This document shows, in pieces, positions 51,520 to 59,793 of a DNA stretch of 64,000 nt (position 1 is the first letter of the stretch; each line of letters starts with the position of its first letter). The notes beneath the pieces are model-generated. The model did no database searches and was not told where the DNA came from. It saw nothing but the letters and a program-made list of their open reading frames with translations. Position numbers and translations under genes: made by a program. This stretch comes from an uncultured Pantoea sp. (GTDB taxonomy: Bacteria; Pseudomonadota; Gammaproteobacteria; Enterobacterales; Enterobacteriaceae): contig CAJYKU010000030.1 in the NCBI GenBank assembly GCA_913775175.1, positions 21,983 through 85,982 on the forward strand, written 5' to 3'.

Positions 51520-53115
51520 GTGCCTTTGCGTAAAAGACGTCGTGATTTTGGCTGGCTAATGATTGTCTGTGCCGGGCTTCTGCCGCTGGTGCTGGGCATT
51601 CTTTGCATCGCAATTAACGCGCGTCATAGCGTCACTCAGCAGCAGCGTGCAACGGCAAATATTTTGCTGGCACAGGCTGAAAAGATGAGTGACAGCGCAT
51701 GGAGTATGATTGCTGAACTGCGCAAGGATCGCTCTGGCTCCTGCGGCGAAACAGAAACCAAACTGCAGCGTATCGTGGCGCTAAACGCCTATTTTCGCTC
51801 TGTTGGCACGCTACAGGGCGAATACATCACCTGCTCGTCGGTTTCAAATATTGGTCAGCCTAAACTTGCTGAGATCATACGACAGCCGCTGCCAGTAACC
51901 GGCACAGACCGCTGGAGCCTCTCACTGCCTCACACCGCTGGCGTATCACAACGTCCGGCGGTAATTTTTGTTGATCAGTTGCCGGACAGCAGCGGTTTCT
52001 GGGCGCTGATTGATGGACAATATCTGATCGATTTTATGCGTGCGATGGGAGAATCTCGCGGTTATCAGATAAGCCTGCAGTTTGGTAACGGTGCAATTAT
52101 TTCCAGCAGCAGCAATAAAATACCCGACGGGCACTATATGCAGAGCGAGCACTATCAGCATGAATCGCTGCGTTATCCTGTTCGCGTCTCGATTACTGTG
52201 CCTGCGGCAGAGGTGATAGCAGCCTGGCGTCAGGCACTGTTTGTTTTCCTGCCGATGGCCGCTATTTTTTCCATCATGTTAATGATCTTAACCGCTAACT
52301 GGCTGCGGCGACGCATATCCTGGGCAGATGAAATCCGCCGTGCCCTGCGCAACCGCCAGTTTTTTGTGCATTATCAGCCAGTCTATAGCAACGATATCGC
52401 CCGCTGTTCCGGCGCTGAAGCGCTGCTGCGCTGGCAGCTACCCAATGGTGAGATGGTGCGACCCGATATTTTTATCGCTCATGCCGAGACGGAAGGTGTC
52501 ATCGTGGAACTGACCCGGCATTTGCTGGAGTTAATGGCGGAAGATATTATGCACTGGCCCGCTATGCCAGGCTTCCATATCGGTTTTAATCTGGCGGCAG
52601 AACACTTGCAGCATGATGATTTTATTGACGATATTATGCACTTCGCCCACGCTGTGCGTGATAAGCAGCTGCTGATAACGCTGGAGCTTACCGAGCGTAG
52701 TCTGATTCAGGATGGCGAATCTGTGGCCCATAAGCTGCGCTACCTGCAGTCGCAGGGCATGAAAGTTGCCATCGACGATTTTGGCACCGGGCACTGCTCA
52801 CTCTCCTATCTGATGACCTTTCCGCTGGACTATCTGAAAATCGATCGTGGCTTTATTAATGCTATAGAGGGAGTGGATATTGAAACCCCGGTACTGGATA
52901 CCATTATCACTCTCTGTCAGAAACTCCGGCTGGATGTGCTGGGTGAAGGCGTGGAAACCGCCCTGCAGTTTACCTATCTGCAGCAGCATCAGGTGCGTTT
53001 TATTCAGGGTTACTACTATGCTCTGCCGATGAGCAGCGCGCATTTTCTTGGCTGGATGCGTAAGCAGGGCGACAAACCGCTGGCTGGCATGATGCTGCCC
53101 ACTCTGCCGCAGTAA
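51520..53115 (+). CDS. CSS-motif EAL-domain c-di-GMP phosphodiesterase
   Basis: 531 residues, GTG start at 51520 with AAGGAGAG upstream. Membrane segments at about 10-33 and 238-260 enclose a periplasmic CSS-motif domain (CSS at ITCSSVSN; a second Cys in SGSCGETE), a redox-sensing pair in known members. The cytoplasmic EAL domain keeps the catalytic residues: Glu300 in GAEALLRW, Asp419-Asp420 in IDDFGTG, KIDRGFI, and a Glu in LGEGVET. Likely hydrolyses c-di-GMP to pGpG, with activity set by periplasmic disulfide state. No GGDEF partner is nearby. It resembles the E. coli PdeC/PdeB-type group, but I cannot assign an ortholog. Confidence 0.92.
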   Translation: MPLRKRRRDFGWLMIVCAGLLPLVLGILCIAINARHSVTQQQRATANILLAQAEKMSDSAWSMIAELRKDRSGSCGETETKLQRIVALNAYFRSVGTLQGEYITCSSVSNIGQPKLAEIIRQPLPVTGTDRWSLSLPHTAGVSQRPAVIFVDQLPDSSGFWALIDGQYLIDFMRAMGESRGYQISLQFGNGAIISSSSNKIPDGHYMQSEHYQHESLRYPVRVSITVPAAEVIAAWRQALFVFLPMAAIFSIMLMILTANWLRRRISWADEIRRALRNRQFFVHYQPVYSNDIARCSGAEALLRWQLPNGEMVRPDIFIAHAETEGVIVELTRHLLELMAEDIMHWPAMPGFHIGFNLAAEHLQHDDFIDDIMHFAHAVRDKQLLITLELTERSLIQDGESVAHKLRYLQSQGMKVAIDDFGTGHCSLSYLMTFPLDYLKIDRGFINAIEGVDIETPVLDTIITLCQKLRLDVLGEGVETALQFTYLQQHQVRFIQGYYYALPMSSAHFLGWMRKQGDKPLAGMMLPTLPQ

Positions 53116-53433
53116 CTTTCCTGCGCAATATCCTCCTCAGAGTGCGCATCGTGTCAAAAAAAGTAAAAATAATTTTTTCCCGCCAATCACGCTTTCCCAC
53201 CATACAATCAGCTAAAAAATAACCATTTACTGGCGAAAACATGACAAACATCACATTAAAACGGTATGCTCTATACCGAACGGCAATAATTGCTCAGGTA
53301 ATAATTGCCGTAGCAGGTCGCAGAAAAACATTTTTTCACGGCTATGCTTTAATTTTCTCAACGCCGTGGACTTAGCGAAGCGTAGCCAGTCTGCGGCGTT
53401 GAGGATTTTCGAATTCCAATACAGGGTAACATC
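53116..53433. promoter_or_regulatory. proP upstream region
   Basis: 318 AT-rich bases before proP. A possible CRP site lies at 53240-53255 (CATGA-CAAACA-TCACA, 8 of 10, right half perfect), followed by TATGCT at 53265. E. coli proP P1 is CRP-controlled, so this is plausible. A large hairpin near the 3' end is listed separately. Confidence 0.45.
53357..53403 (+). promoter_or_regulatory. Long hairpin in the proP leader
   Basis: CTCAACGCCG at 53357-53366 and CGGCGTTGAG at 53394-53403 are perfect inverted repeats. Between them GACT/AGTC (53369-53372 and 53388-53391) and a small CG-AAG-CG tip can also pair, giving one long imperfect stem. It ends 30 bases before the proP ATG and is followed by GATTTTC, not a strong T-tract. 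Confidence 0.55.
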
Positions 53434-54939
53434 ATGAAATTACGTAGGAAGCGTGTAAAACCTATTGGGCTAAATGACGTCACAATTATTGATGATGCTC
53501 GTTTGCGTAAAGCGATTACTGCCGCCTCGCTGGGTAACGCGATGGAGTGGTTCGACTTCGGTGTATATGGCTTTGTGGCCTATGCGCTGGGTAAAGTCTT
53601 TTTCCCTGATGCCTCGCCTGGCATACAGATGATCGCTGCACTGGCTACTTTCTCAGTGCCCTTTCTGATCCGTCCGCTGGGCGGGCTCTTTTTCGGCATG
53701 CTGGGTGATAAGTATGGTCGCCAGAAAATTCTTTCAATCACTATCATAATAATGTCGGTCAGTACCTTCTGTATCGGGCTGATACCCTCTTACGCCTCTA
53801 TTGGCATCTGGGCGCCTGTTCTGCTGCTGCTGGCAAAAATGGCTCAGGGCTTCTCGGTGGGTGGGGAATATACCGGCGCCTCAATCTTTGTCGCTGAATA
53901 CTCGCCAGACCGCAAACGCGGCTTTATGGGTAGCTGGCTCGACTTCGGTTCCATCGCTGGCTTTGTACTGGGCGCTGGCGTTGTGGTTCTGATTTCTACC
54001 ATTATCGGTGAAGCCAGATTTCTTGAGTGGGGCTGGCGTCTGCCCTTCTTCCTGGCTCTGCCGCTGGGTCTGATTGGTCTCTACCTGCGTAACGCACTGG
54101 AAGAGACACCAGCATTCCAGCAGCACGTCGATAAGCTGGAACAGGGCGATCGTGATGGTCTGCGCGACGGTCCAAAAGTCTCTTTTAAAGAGATCGCTAC
54201 CAAACACTGGAGAAGCCTGCTGGCCTGTATCGGTCTGGTTCTGGCAACCAATGTCACCTACTACATGCTCCTGACCTATATGCCGAGCTATCTGTCGCAC
54301 AATCTTCACTACTCGGAAGATCATGGTGTACTGATTATTATCGCCATTATGATGGGTATGCTGTTTGTCCAGCCGATTATGGGGATGCTCAGTGACCGCT
54401 TTGGTCGTCGTCCATTTGTGATTATTGGCAGTATTGCGCTGTTCGTCTGCGCTATCCCGGCGTTCACACTGATTACCAGTAATGTTCTGGGACTGATCTT
54501 TACCGGTCTGCTGCTGCTGGCGGTGATACTCAATGCCTTTACCGGTGTGATGGCCTCTTCGCTGCCAGCCATGTTCCCGACGCACATTCGCTACAGTGCG
54601 CTGGCAAGTGCATTTAACATCTCTATTCTGGTTGCCGGTCTGACACCGACCATCACCGCATGGGCAGTGGAAGCCAGTAACAACCTCTATATGCCTGCTT
54701 ACTATCTGATGGTGGTTGCGGTTATCGGTCTGATCACTGGTCTCTATATGAAAGAGACTGCCAACAAACCACTGCGCGGTGCTACGCCTGCGGCCTCTGA
54801 CCTTGATGAAGCGCGTGAAATCCTGCAGGAGCATCACGACAATATTGAACAGAAAATTGAAGATATTGACGCTGAAATTGCACGACTGGAGACCAAACGC
54901 CGTAATCTGGTAGATCAGCATCCGGATATTAAAGAGTAA
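53434..54939 (+). CDS. proP: Proline/glycine betaine:H+ symporter ProP
   Basis: Osmosensing MFS transporter importing compatible solutes. 501 residues (E. coli 500) with 12 membrane segments; GNAMEWFDFGVYGFVAYALGK in TM1 and GDKYGRQKIL/SDRFGRRPF loop motifs. The C-terminal cytosolic tail (about 455-498) is a heptad coiled coil (EILQEHHDNIEQKIEDIDAEI), the feature that tunes the osmotic threshold. A strong terminator follows. In E. coli it lies elsewhere (93 min), so the position here is different. Confidence 0.97.
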   Translation: MKLRRKRVKPIGLNDVTIIDDARLRKAITAASLGNAMEWFDFGVYGFVAYALGKVFFPDASPGIQMIAALATFSVPFLIRPLGGLFFGMLGDKYGRQKILSITIIIMSVSTFCIGLIPSYASIGIWAPVLLLLAKMAQGFSVGGEYTGASIFVAEYSPDRKRGFMGSWLDFGSIAGFVLGAGVVVLISTIIGEARFLEWGWRLPFFLALPLGLIGLYLRNALEETPAFQQHVDKLEQGDRDGLRDGPKVSFKEIATKHWRSLLACIGLVLATNVTYYMLLTYMPSYLSHNLHYSEDHGVLIIIAIMMGMLFVQPIMGMLSDRFGRRPFVIIGSIALFVCAIPAFTLITSNVLGLIFTGLLLLAVILNAFTGVMASSLPAMFPTHIRYSALASAFNISILVAGLTPTITAWAVEASNNLYMPAYYLMVVAVIGLITGLYMKETANKPLRGATPAASDLDEAREILQEHHDNIEQKIEDIDAEIARLETKRRNLVDQHPDIKE

Positions 54940-54946
54940 CGCCTGA

Positions 54947-54974
54947 ATCCCGCCACCCGGCGGGATTTTTTTTT
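54947..54974 (+). terminator. proP terminator
   Basis: Eight-base stem ATCCCGCC / GGCGGGAT with ACCC loop and nine T, seven bases after the stop codon. Confidence 0.93.
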
Positions 54975-55073
54975 CCTGCTGTCAGATAGCGATAGCAGCA
55001 CACATTCTTAATTGTATTGCGCAAAAAGCGTTAAACTATAGTCACTATTTTCACCAGAAGAAGTTGTGTGAGC

Positions 55074-56051
55074 ATGTCTGAATTTAATCTTATCCAGCGC
55101 CCAAGAAGGCTGCGTAAAAGCGCATCGCTGCGCGCTATGTTTCAGGAGTCAGCACTCAGCATCAACGATCTGGCATTGCCGATCTTTGTTGAAGAAGAGG
55201 CTGACGATTATGTGCCCATCAAGGCTATGCCTGGCGTAATGCGCATCCCGGAAAAGCGGCTGGCCTATGAAATTGAGCGTATTGCTAAAGCGGGTATTCG
55301 CTCGGTGATGACGTTTGGCATCTCTCATCATACTGATGCCACAGGCAGCGACGCCTGGAATGAAAACGGTCTGGTCGCCCGTATGGCGCGTATCTGCAAA
55401 GATGCGGTACCAGAAATGATTGTGATGTCTGATACCTGCTTCTGTGAATATACCAGCCACGGTCACTGTGGTGTGCTGTGCGACCATGGTGTTGATAATG
55501 ATCAGACACTCATCAACCTTGGCAAACAGGCGGTTGTAGCAGCGCAGGCGGGTGCGGATTTTATCGCGCCTTCAGCAGCGATGGATGGCCAGGTCAAAGC
55601 TATTCGTGCGGCGCTGGATGGTGCCGGCTTCACTGATACTGCCATCATGTCTTACTCAACTAAGTTTGCTTCCTCGTTCTATGGCCCGTTCCGCGAAGCC
55701 GCAGGTACTGCGCTTAAAGGCGACCGTAAAACATACCAGATGAACCCAATGAACCGTCGCGAAGCGATTCGTGAATCGCTGACAGATGAAGCAGAAGGTG
55801 CAGATTCGCTGATGGTAAAACCCGCTGGCGCCTATCTCGATATCCTGCGCGATATCCGCGAACGCACCACCCTGCCACTGGCCGCCTATCAGGTAAGTGG
55901 TGAGTATGCGATGATCAAATTCGCGGCACAGGCGGGCGCTATTGACGAGCGCAATGTGGTGCTGGAGAGCCTGGGCGCGATTAAACGCGCAGGGGCCGAC
56001 CTGATTTTCAGCTACTTCGCCCTGGATCTGGCCGAGCAAAAACTGCTGTGA
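55074..56051 (+). CDS. hemB: Delta-aminolevulinate dehydratase (porphobilinogen synthase)
   Basis: Condenses two 5-aminolevulinate to porphobilinogen in heme synthesis. 325 residues from the ATG at 55074; a GTG at 55068 is in frame and equally placed to AGAAGAAG. Zinc-binding cysteines in [18 protein letters not shown]; Schiff-base lysines in [15 protein letters not shown] and [12 protein letters not shown]. Single-gene unit here. The 259 bases after it hold a 15-base perfect inverted repeat. Confidence 0.97.
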   Translation: MSEFNLIQRPRRLRKSASLRAMFQESALSINDLALPIFVEEEADDYVPIKAMPGVMRIPEKRLAYEIERIAKAGIRSVMTFGISHHTDATGSDAWNENGLVARMARICKDAVPEMIVMSDTCFCEYTSHGHCGVLCDHGVDNDQTLINLGKQAVVAAQAGADFIAPSAAMDGQVKAIRAALDGAGFTDTAIMSYSTKFASSFYGPFREAAGTALKGDRKTYQMNPMNRREAIRESLTDEAEGADSLMVKPAGAYLDILRDIRERTTLPLAAYQVSGEYAMIKFAAQAGAIDERNVVLESLGAIKRAGADLIFSYFALDLAEQKLL

Positions 56052-56057
56052 TCCCCA

Positions 56058-56096
56058 CAGTGGCTATTCAGTTACTCCGTTACTGAATAGCCACTG
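56058..56096. repeat. Long perfect inverted repeat downstream of hemB
   Basis: Fifteen-base arms (CAGTGGCTATTCAGT and its complement) around a nine-base loop, seven bases after the hemB stop. No T-tract follows, so not a classic intrinsic terminator. Confidence 0.75.
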
Positions 56097-56310
56097 ATAT
56101 CGCCAGATAAATCGCTGCTAAAGCGGTTAATAACTATTGTTGTTATCAATTCTCCCTCTCTTTGCCGCCGCATATTATTATTTCCCTGAATACAAACTGC
56201 ATCGTAGTCGCTGTTAAAACTGCAGGAAAGTTGATAAATAATGACGTGACTCTGGCTTATCTGCAGTTTAATAAGCTGATACGGTAAAAAAGTGAAAGGA
56301 GAGCACTGAG

Positions 56311-56745
56311 ATGAAGAAGAAATATAATCAGCAGGTTATTGATTCAGTAAAGGAATGGCTTACAGATAACCTGGATAAACGCCTGAGCATTGATGATATA
56401 GCCAGTAAATCGGGATATTCTAAATGGTATCTGCAGAAGCTGTTTGCCCGCTATCATCAGGAGACGCTGGCGCGCTATATTCGTAGGAAAAAACTGATAC
56501 GCAGTATCAGCGAGTTGAAAGAGAGCGATATCCCCATTATTCGCCTGGCGATAAAATATCATTTCGAGAGCCAGCAATCGTTTACCCGCTCGTTCAGACA
56601 TATGCTGGGCTGTACGCCGCTGCAGTGCCGCAAGCATAAACTTGATGCGACACAACAAGCACTGCTGCGTACCAGTGATGATCCCTGCCTGATCTGTCGC
56701 CGCAATCTCCCCGGGCTGAATAAGCCGAAAAAAAGCGATGTGTGA
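56311..56745 (+). CDS. Small AraC/XylS regulator, MarA/SoxS-like, with C-terminal cysteines
   Basis: 144 residues. The first 115 form a two-helix-turn-helix AraC domain like MarA, SoxS and TetD: SIDDIASKSGYSKWYLQKLFARYHQETLARYIRRKK and IIRLAIKYHFESQQSFTRSFRHMLGCTPLQCRKHK. There is no N-terminal ligand domain. Unlike MarA (GQSPTQYR) it has Cys in GCTPLQCR, and a 29-residue tail adds CLIC. GGAGAGC precedes the ATG. The upstream 200 bases are AT-rich. Target genes unknown. Confidence 0.85.
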   Translation: MKKKYNQQVIDSVKEWLTDNLDKRLSIDDIASKSGYSKWYLQKLFARYHQETLARYIRRKKLIRSISELKESDIPIIRLAIKYHFESQQSFTRSFRHMLGCTPLQCRKHKLDATQQALLRTSDDPCLICRRNLPGLNKPKKSDV

Positions 56746-56758
56746 CTCTCTGCAGCGG

Positions 56759-56794
56759 TAACCCATCAGCGGCATCAATACCGCTGATGGGTTA
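56759..56794. repeat. Long inverted repeat between the AraC-type regulator and the convergent gene
   Basis: Fourteen-base perfect arms (TAACCCATCAGCGG and its complement) with an eight-base loop, between convergent genes. It may end transcription in both directions, but no T-tract follows on either strand. Confidence 0.7.
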
Positions 56795-56803
56795 TCGCGC
56801 GGA

Positions 56804-57151
56804 TTACTCCACCGGCTTACCCGGCAGCATAACGGTTGACATAATTTGCCGACACTGCAGCGCCGTCTGGTGAGCCTGCTGCTGCTGTGCTGGTGTCAGA
56901 TTGCGCCATACCTTTTGCAGATGCTCTGCCAGGTCTGACTTAAACCTTATTTTTTGCAGCGCGTAGTCAGAATTACTGCCTTCGATAATCTGCTGCATCG
57001 CATTCGGACTATTATCCCGTCCATCTTTAGTCAGCGTACAGAACACCGCAATATAATATCCTTTATCTTCATCGCTATAGTGTGGAACCAGCCACCAGAC
57101 GATGGCACTAAGCAGAATAAGGAGTGGCAGGAGAAATTTCATTTTTAACAT
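56804..57151 (-). CDS. Small exported protein of unknown function
   Basis: 115 residues from the ATG at 57151 (MLKMKFLLPLLILLSAIVWWLVPHYSDEDKG); an in-frame ATG at 57142 is an alternative, and codons further upstream look non-coding. An N-terminal hydrophobic segment (residues 4-22) is a signal anchor or signal peptide without a lipobox; the rest is hydrophilic with two cysteines (VFCTLTKDG, ALQCRQIM) that could pair in the periplasm. I recognise no family. Ribosome site weak (AAAGACACC). Confidence 0.6.
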   Translation of the reverse strand: MLKMKFLLPLLILLSAIVWWLVPHYSDEDKGYYIAVFCTLTKDGRDNSPNAMQQIIEGSNSDYALQKIRFKSDLAEHLQKVWRNLTPAQQQQAHQTALQCRQIMSTVMLPGKPVE

Positions 57152-57419
57152 GGTGTCTTTTTGTATTGGCAGAAAAAATCCCGCTGATGATAGCAGATTG
57201 CTCTGCCACCTGCGTACGCGCATTCGTGCGATAATGTGTAGTTCTGCGGATTCTCTTAAAATTGCGATTCTATGGTTTATTGATTGAGCAATTCTGCACC
57301 CTTTGTTAATTTTAATCTTCATTTCGCACCGCTCAGGGTGCATTCGGGGTGTCGCTCCGGGGCCAGTTTTTCACTGCAGAAAAAACTGCGACAGCTGACG
57401 GCCTGTGACAGGATAATTC

Positions 57420-58361
57420 ATGAAAAATAATAACGTTAAAACGCACCTGGTTTCGCTTGGCCTGCGGGCAGAGAAAATGCTGACCCGACGCAAACAGCTG
57501 ACCAGCTATAATCCTGGCGATGAGCAGGATATTGATATGTGCAGCCAGCCTGCAACCGGCGCTGCCATACCGCGGCAGATCTGGATGTACTGGGAGAGCG
57601 AAACTCTGCCTGCTGAAGTGCAGATCTTTGTTGATAAGATTGCGCGGGAAAATCCGGGGTATTCAGTCACGGTGATCAATAACCTTAATCTTGCACACTA
57701 CCTGCCCGATCTGCATTTTGGTCACGCCGCTATGCGTCCATCGCATAAAAGTGATGTGATCCGACTGGAGCTGCTCTATCGCTATGGCGGGATCTGGATG
57801 GATGCCACCATTATTCTTAATCGCACGCTGGATGAGCTACTGGCCGTTAATGCGCAAAATCACTACGATCTGATTGCGTTTTATCGTGCAGGTTCAACGC
57901 ATGACCGGGCTTATCCGGTGATTGAATCCTGGTTTCTTGCTGCTCCCGCCCGCAATGCCTTTATCGGCCGCTGGTTGCACTATTTCCGTCCCATTATCGA
58001 GCTGGGGGCAGACTCCTTTTTCCGTCAGCTTCTGGCGCGGCCCGATTATGACACGCTGGTACAGGGCATCAATCCACCTGACTATCTGGTGGTCTATCTG
58101 GCACAACAGCAGGCTCTGCGCGAAAACAATCGCTACAATCTATTTCTGCGTAAGTGCGAAGCCAGCGCACTGCTCTATCAGAGCCTGAGCGAATGGCGAC
58201 CGGTAAAACTGAGCCGTATGCTGATGGTGGATCGTCTGCCGGAGGTGCTGCCGCCACTGACCAAGCTCACCGGGTTTGATCGTAAATATCTTGCGACCAA
58301 TCTGAAATATGGCGTGGTTAATCGCGACAGCCTGCTGGGACAACTGCTGCTGAATAAATAG
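57420..58361 (+). CDS. Capsule-type glycosyltransferase (DXD sugar-transferase family)
   Basis: 313 residues. IPRQIWMYWESETLPAEVQ and the run SDVIRLELLYRYGG followed by IWMDATIIL are typical of the capsular polysaccharide synthesis (Caps_synth)/OCH1-like family; the WMDAT stretch takes the place of the nucleotide-sugar-binding DXD. No signal peptide; likely cytoplasmic or membrane-associated. No other surface-polysaccharide genes lie near it. Ends 6 bases before convergent yhiN. Donor and acceptor unknown. Confidence 0.78.
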   Translation: MKNNNVKTHLVSLGLRAEKMLTRRKQLTSYNPGDEQDIDMCSQPATGAAIPRQIWMYWESETLPAEVQIFVDKIARENPGYSVTVINNLNLAHYLPDLHFGHAAMRPSHKSDVIRLELLYRYGGIWMDATIILNRTLDELLAVNAQNHYDLIAFYRAGSTHDRAYPVIESWFLAAPARNAFIGRWLHYFRPIIELGADSFFRQLLARPDYDTLVQGINPPDYLVVYLAQQQALRENNRYNLFLRKCEASALLYQSLSEWRPVKLSRMLMVDRLPEVLPPLTKLTGFDRKYLATNLKYGVVNRDSLLGQLLLNK

Positions 58362-58367
58362 CAGCGT

Positions 58368-59564
58368 TTACAATGCCTGGGCACAAGCCCAGGCTGAACT
58401 CCATGCCCACTGAAAGTTATAGCCTCCCAGCCAGCCCGTGACATCAACCACTTCACCAATAAAATAGAGACCAGGCACATTGCGCGCCTCCATGGTTTTG
58501 GAGGAGAGCTGGCTGGTGTCCACTCCGCCCAGCGTCACTTCTGCAGTGCGATATCCCTCAGTGCCATTAGGCTGCACGCGCCACTGATGCAGCAACTGCG
58601 CCAGTTCCGCCTGCTGCCGGCTATTAAGCTGCTTTAGTGTGACCTCCGGGATCTGGTTCAGTACCTGTAACACTTCAACCAGACGTTTTGGCAAAATTTT
58701 CGCCAGACTGTTTTTCAGGCTGAGATTCGGATGGGCACTGCGCTGCTCATCAATAAAGTCTGAGAGTGCCAGCGCAGGCAACAGATTCACACTGACAAAC
58801 TCGCCTGGCTGCCAGTAACTGGAGATCTGCAGCATTGCAGGGCCGGAGAGACCGCGATGGGTAAACAGCATCGCCTCTTTAAACAGCGTACCATCCTGAG
58901 CCTCAACTGTGGCTGGCAGCGCCACACCAGAGAGCGTACTGAGCTGCTCCAGCAGCGGTTTATGCAGGGTAAAAGGCACCAGGCCAGCACGTGTTGGATA
59001 GACCGGCAGGCCAAACTGTTCAGCGAGTTTATAGCCGAAGGGTGAAGCGCCCAGCCCCGGCATTGACAGGCCGCCGCTGGCGATAACCAGTTTCTCAGCC
59101 CAAACGTCGCCGCCGTTGAGCTGTAGCCGGTAGCCCTGGTTTTCGCGCGTTGTACCCAGCACCTCGCTGCGCAGTCGCAGCGTAACCTGACCAGCCTCGC
59201 ACTCTTTCAGCAGCATATCCACGATCTGCTGCGCCGAGTCGTCACAAAAGAGCTGTCCCAGCGTCTTTTCGTGCCAGGCAATGCCATGGCGGTTGACCAG
59301 ATCGATAAAATCCCACTGCGTATAGCGCGCCAGTGCCGATTTGCAAAAGTGCGGATTATGCGACAGATAGGCCGCCGGTTCGGTGTACATATTGGTAAAG
59401 TTGCAGCGGCCGCCGCCAGACATCAGGATCTTACGGCCAGCTTTTTTGCCGTTATCCAGCAGTAGCACGCGGCGACCACGCTGTCCCGCCTGCGCTGCAC
59501 AGAACATACCGGCTGCGCCTGCACCAATTACGATAACGTCAAACTTTTCCACTGCGATGTCCAC
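58368..59564 (-). CDS. yhiN: HI0933-family flavoprotein YhiN
   Basis: 398-residue FAD/NAD(P)-dependent oxidoreductase-like protein. N-terminal dinucleotide fold VIVIGAGAAGMFCAAQAGQRG, RKILMSGGGRCNFTN (family signature), VIASGGLSMPGLGASPFGYKLA, and the C-terminal GLYFIGEVVDVTGWLGGYNFQWAWSSA. Biochemical function unknown. Divergent from pitA as in E. coli. Confidence 0.94.
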   Translation of the reverse strand: MDIAVEKFDVIVIGAGAAGMFCAAQAGQRGRRVLLLDNGKKAGRKILMSGGGRCNFTNMYTEPAAYLSHNPHFCKSALARYTQWDFIDLVNRHGIAWHEKTLGQLFCDDSAQQIVDMLLKECEAGQVTLRLRSEVLGTTRENQGYRLQLNGGDVWAEKLVIASGGLSMPGLGASPFGYKLAEQFGLPVYPTRAGLVPFTLHKPLLEQLSTLSGVALPATVEAQDGTLFKEAMLFTHRGLSGPAMLQISSYWQPGEFVSVNLLPALALSDFIDEQRSAHPNLSLKNSLAKILPKRLVEVLQVLNQIPEVTLKQLNSRQQAELAQLLHQWRVQPNGTEGYRTAEVTLGGVDTSQLSSKTMEARNVPGLYFIGEVVDVTGWLGGYNFQWAWSSAWACAQAL

Positions 59565-59793
59565 CTGATTACGAAAGGCGCTGATTGTAGAGATCTGCGG
59601 CTTTTTGCGCCACCCTGAAAAAAAAGTCGCAAATATGTCATAATGTAAATAACTAATTTTCAGTGGTTTTTACCTTGTTTTTTTCACCGAATTACCATTT
59701 TAAGACAAAAAAAGGCTATATTTTTCTTTCCCATCCAGTACGTTGTCGAGGATAATGCGCCGCGTTCATGTCCTCCAAAATGGCGTAACGTTT

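Noticed and set aside
53881..54921. 346-codon minus-strand open frame opposite proP
   Set aside because: Gln/His/Arg-rich composition typical of antisense shadow; proP is certain.
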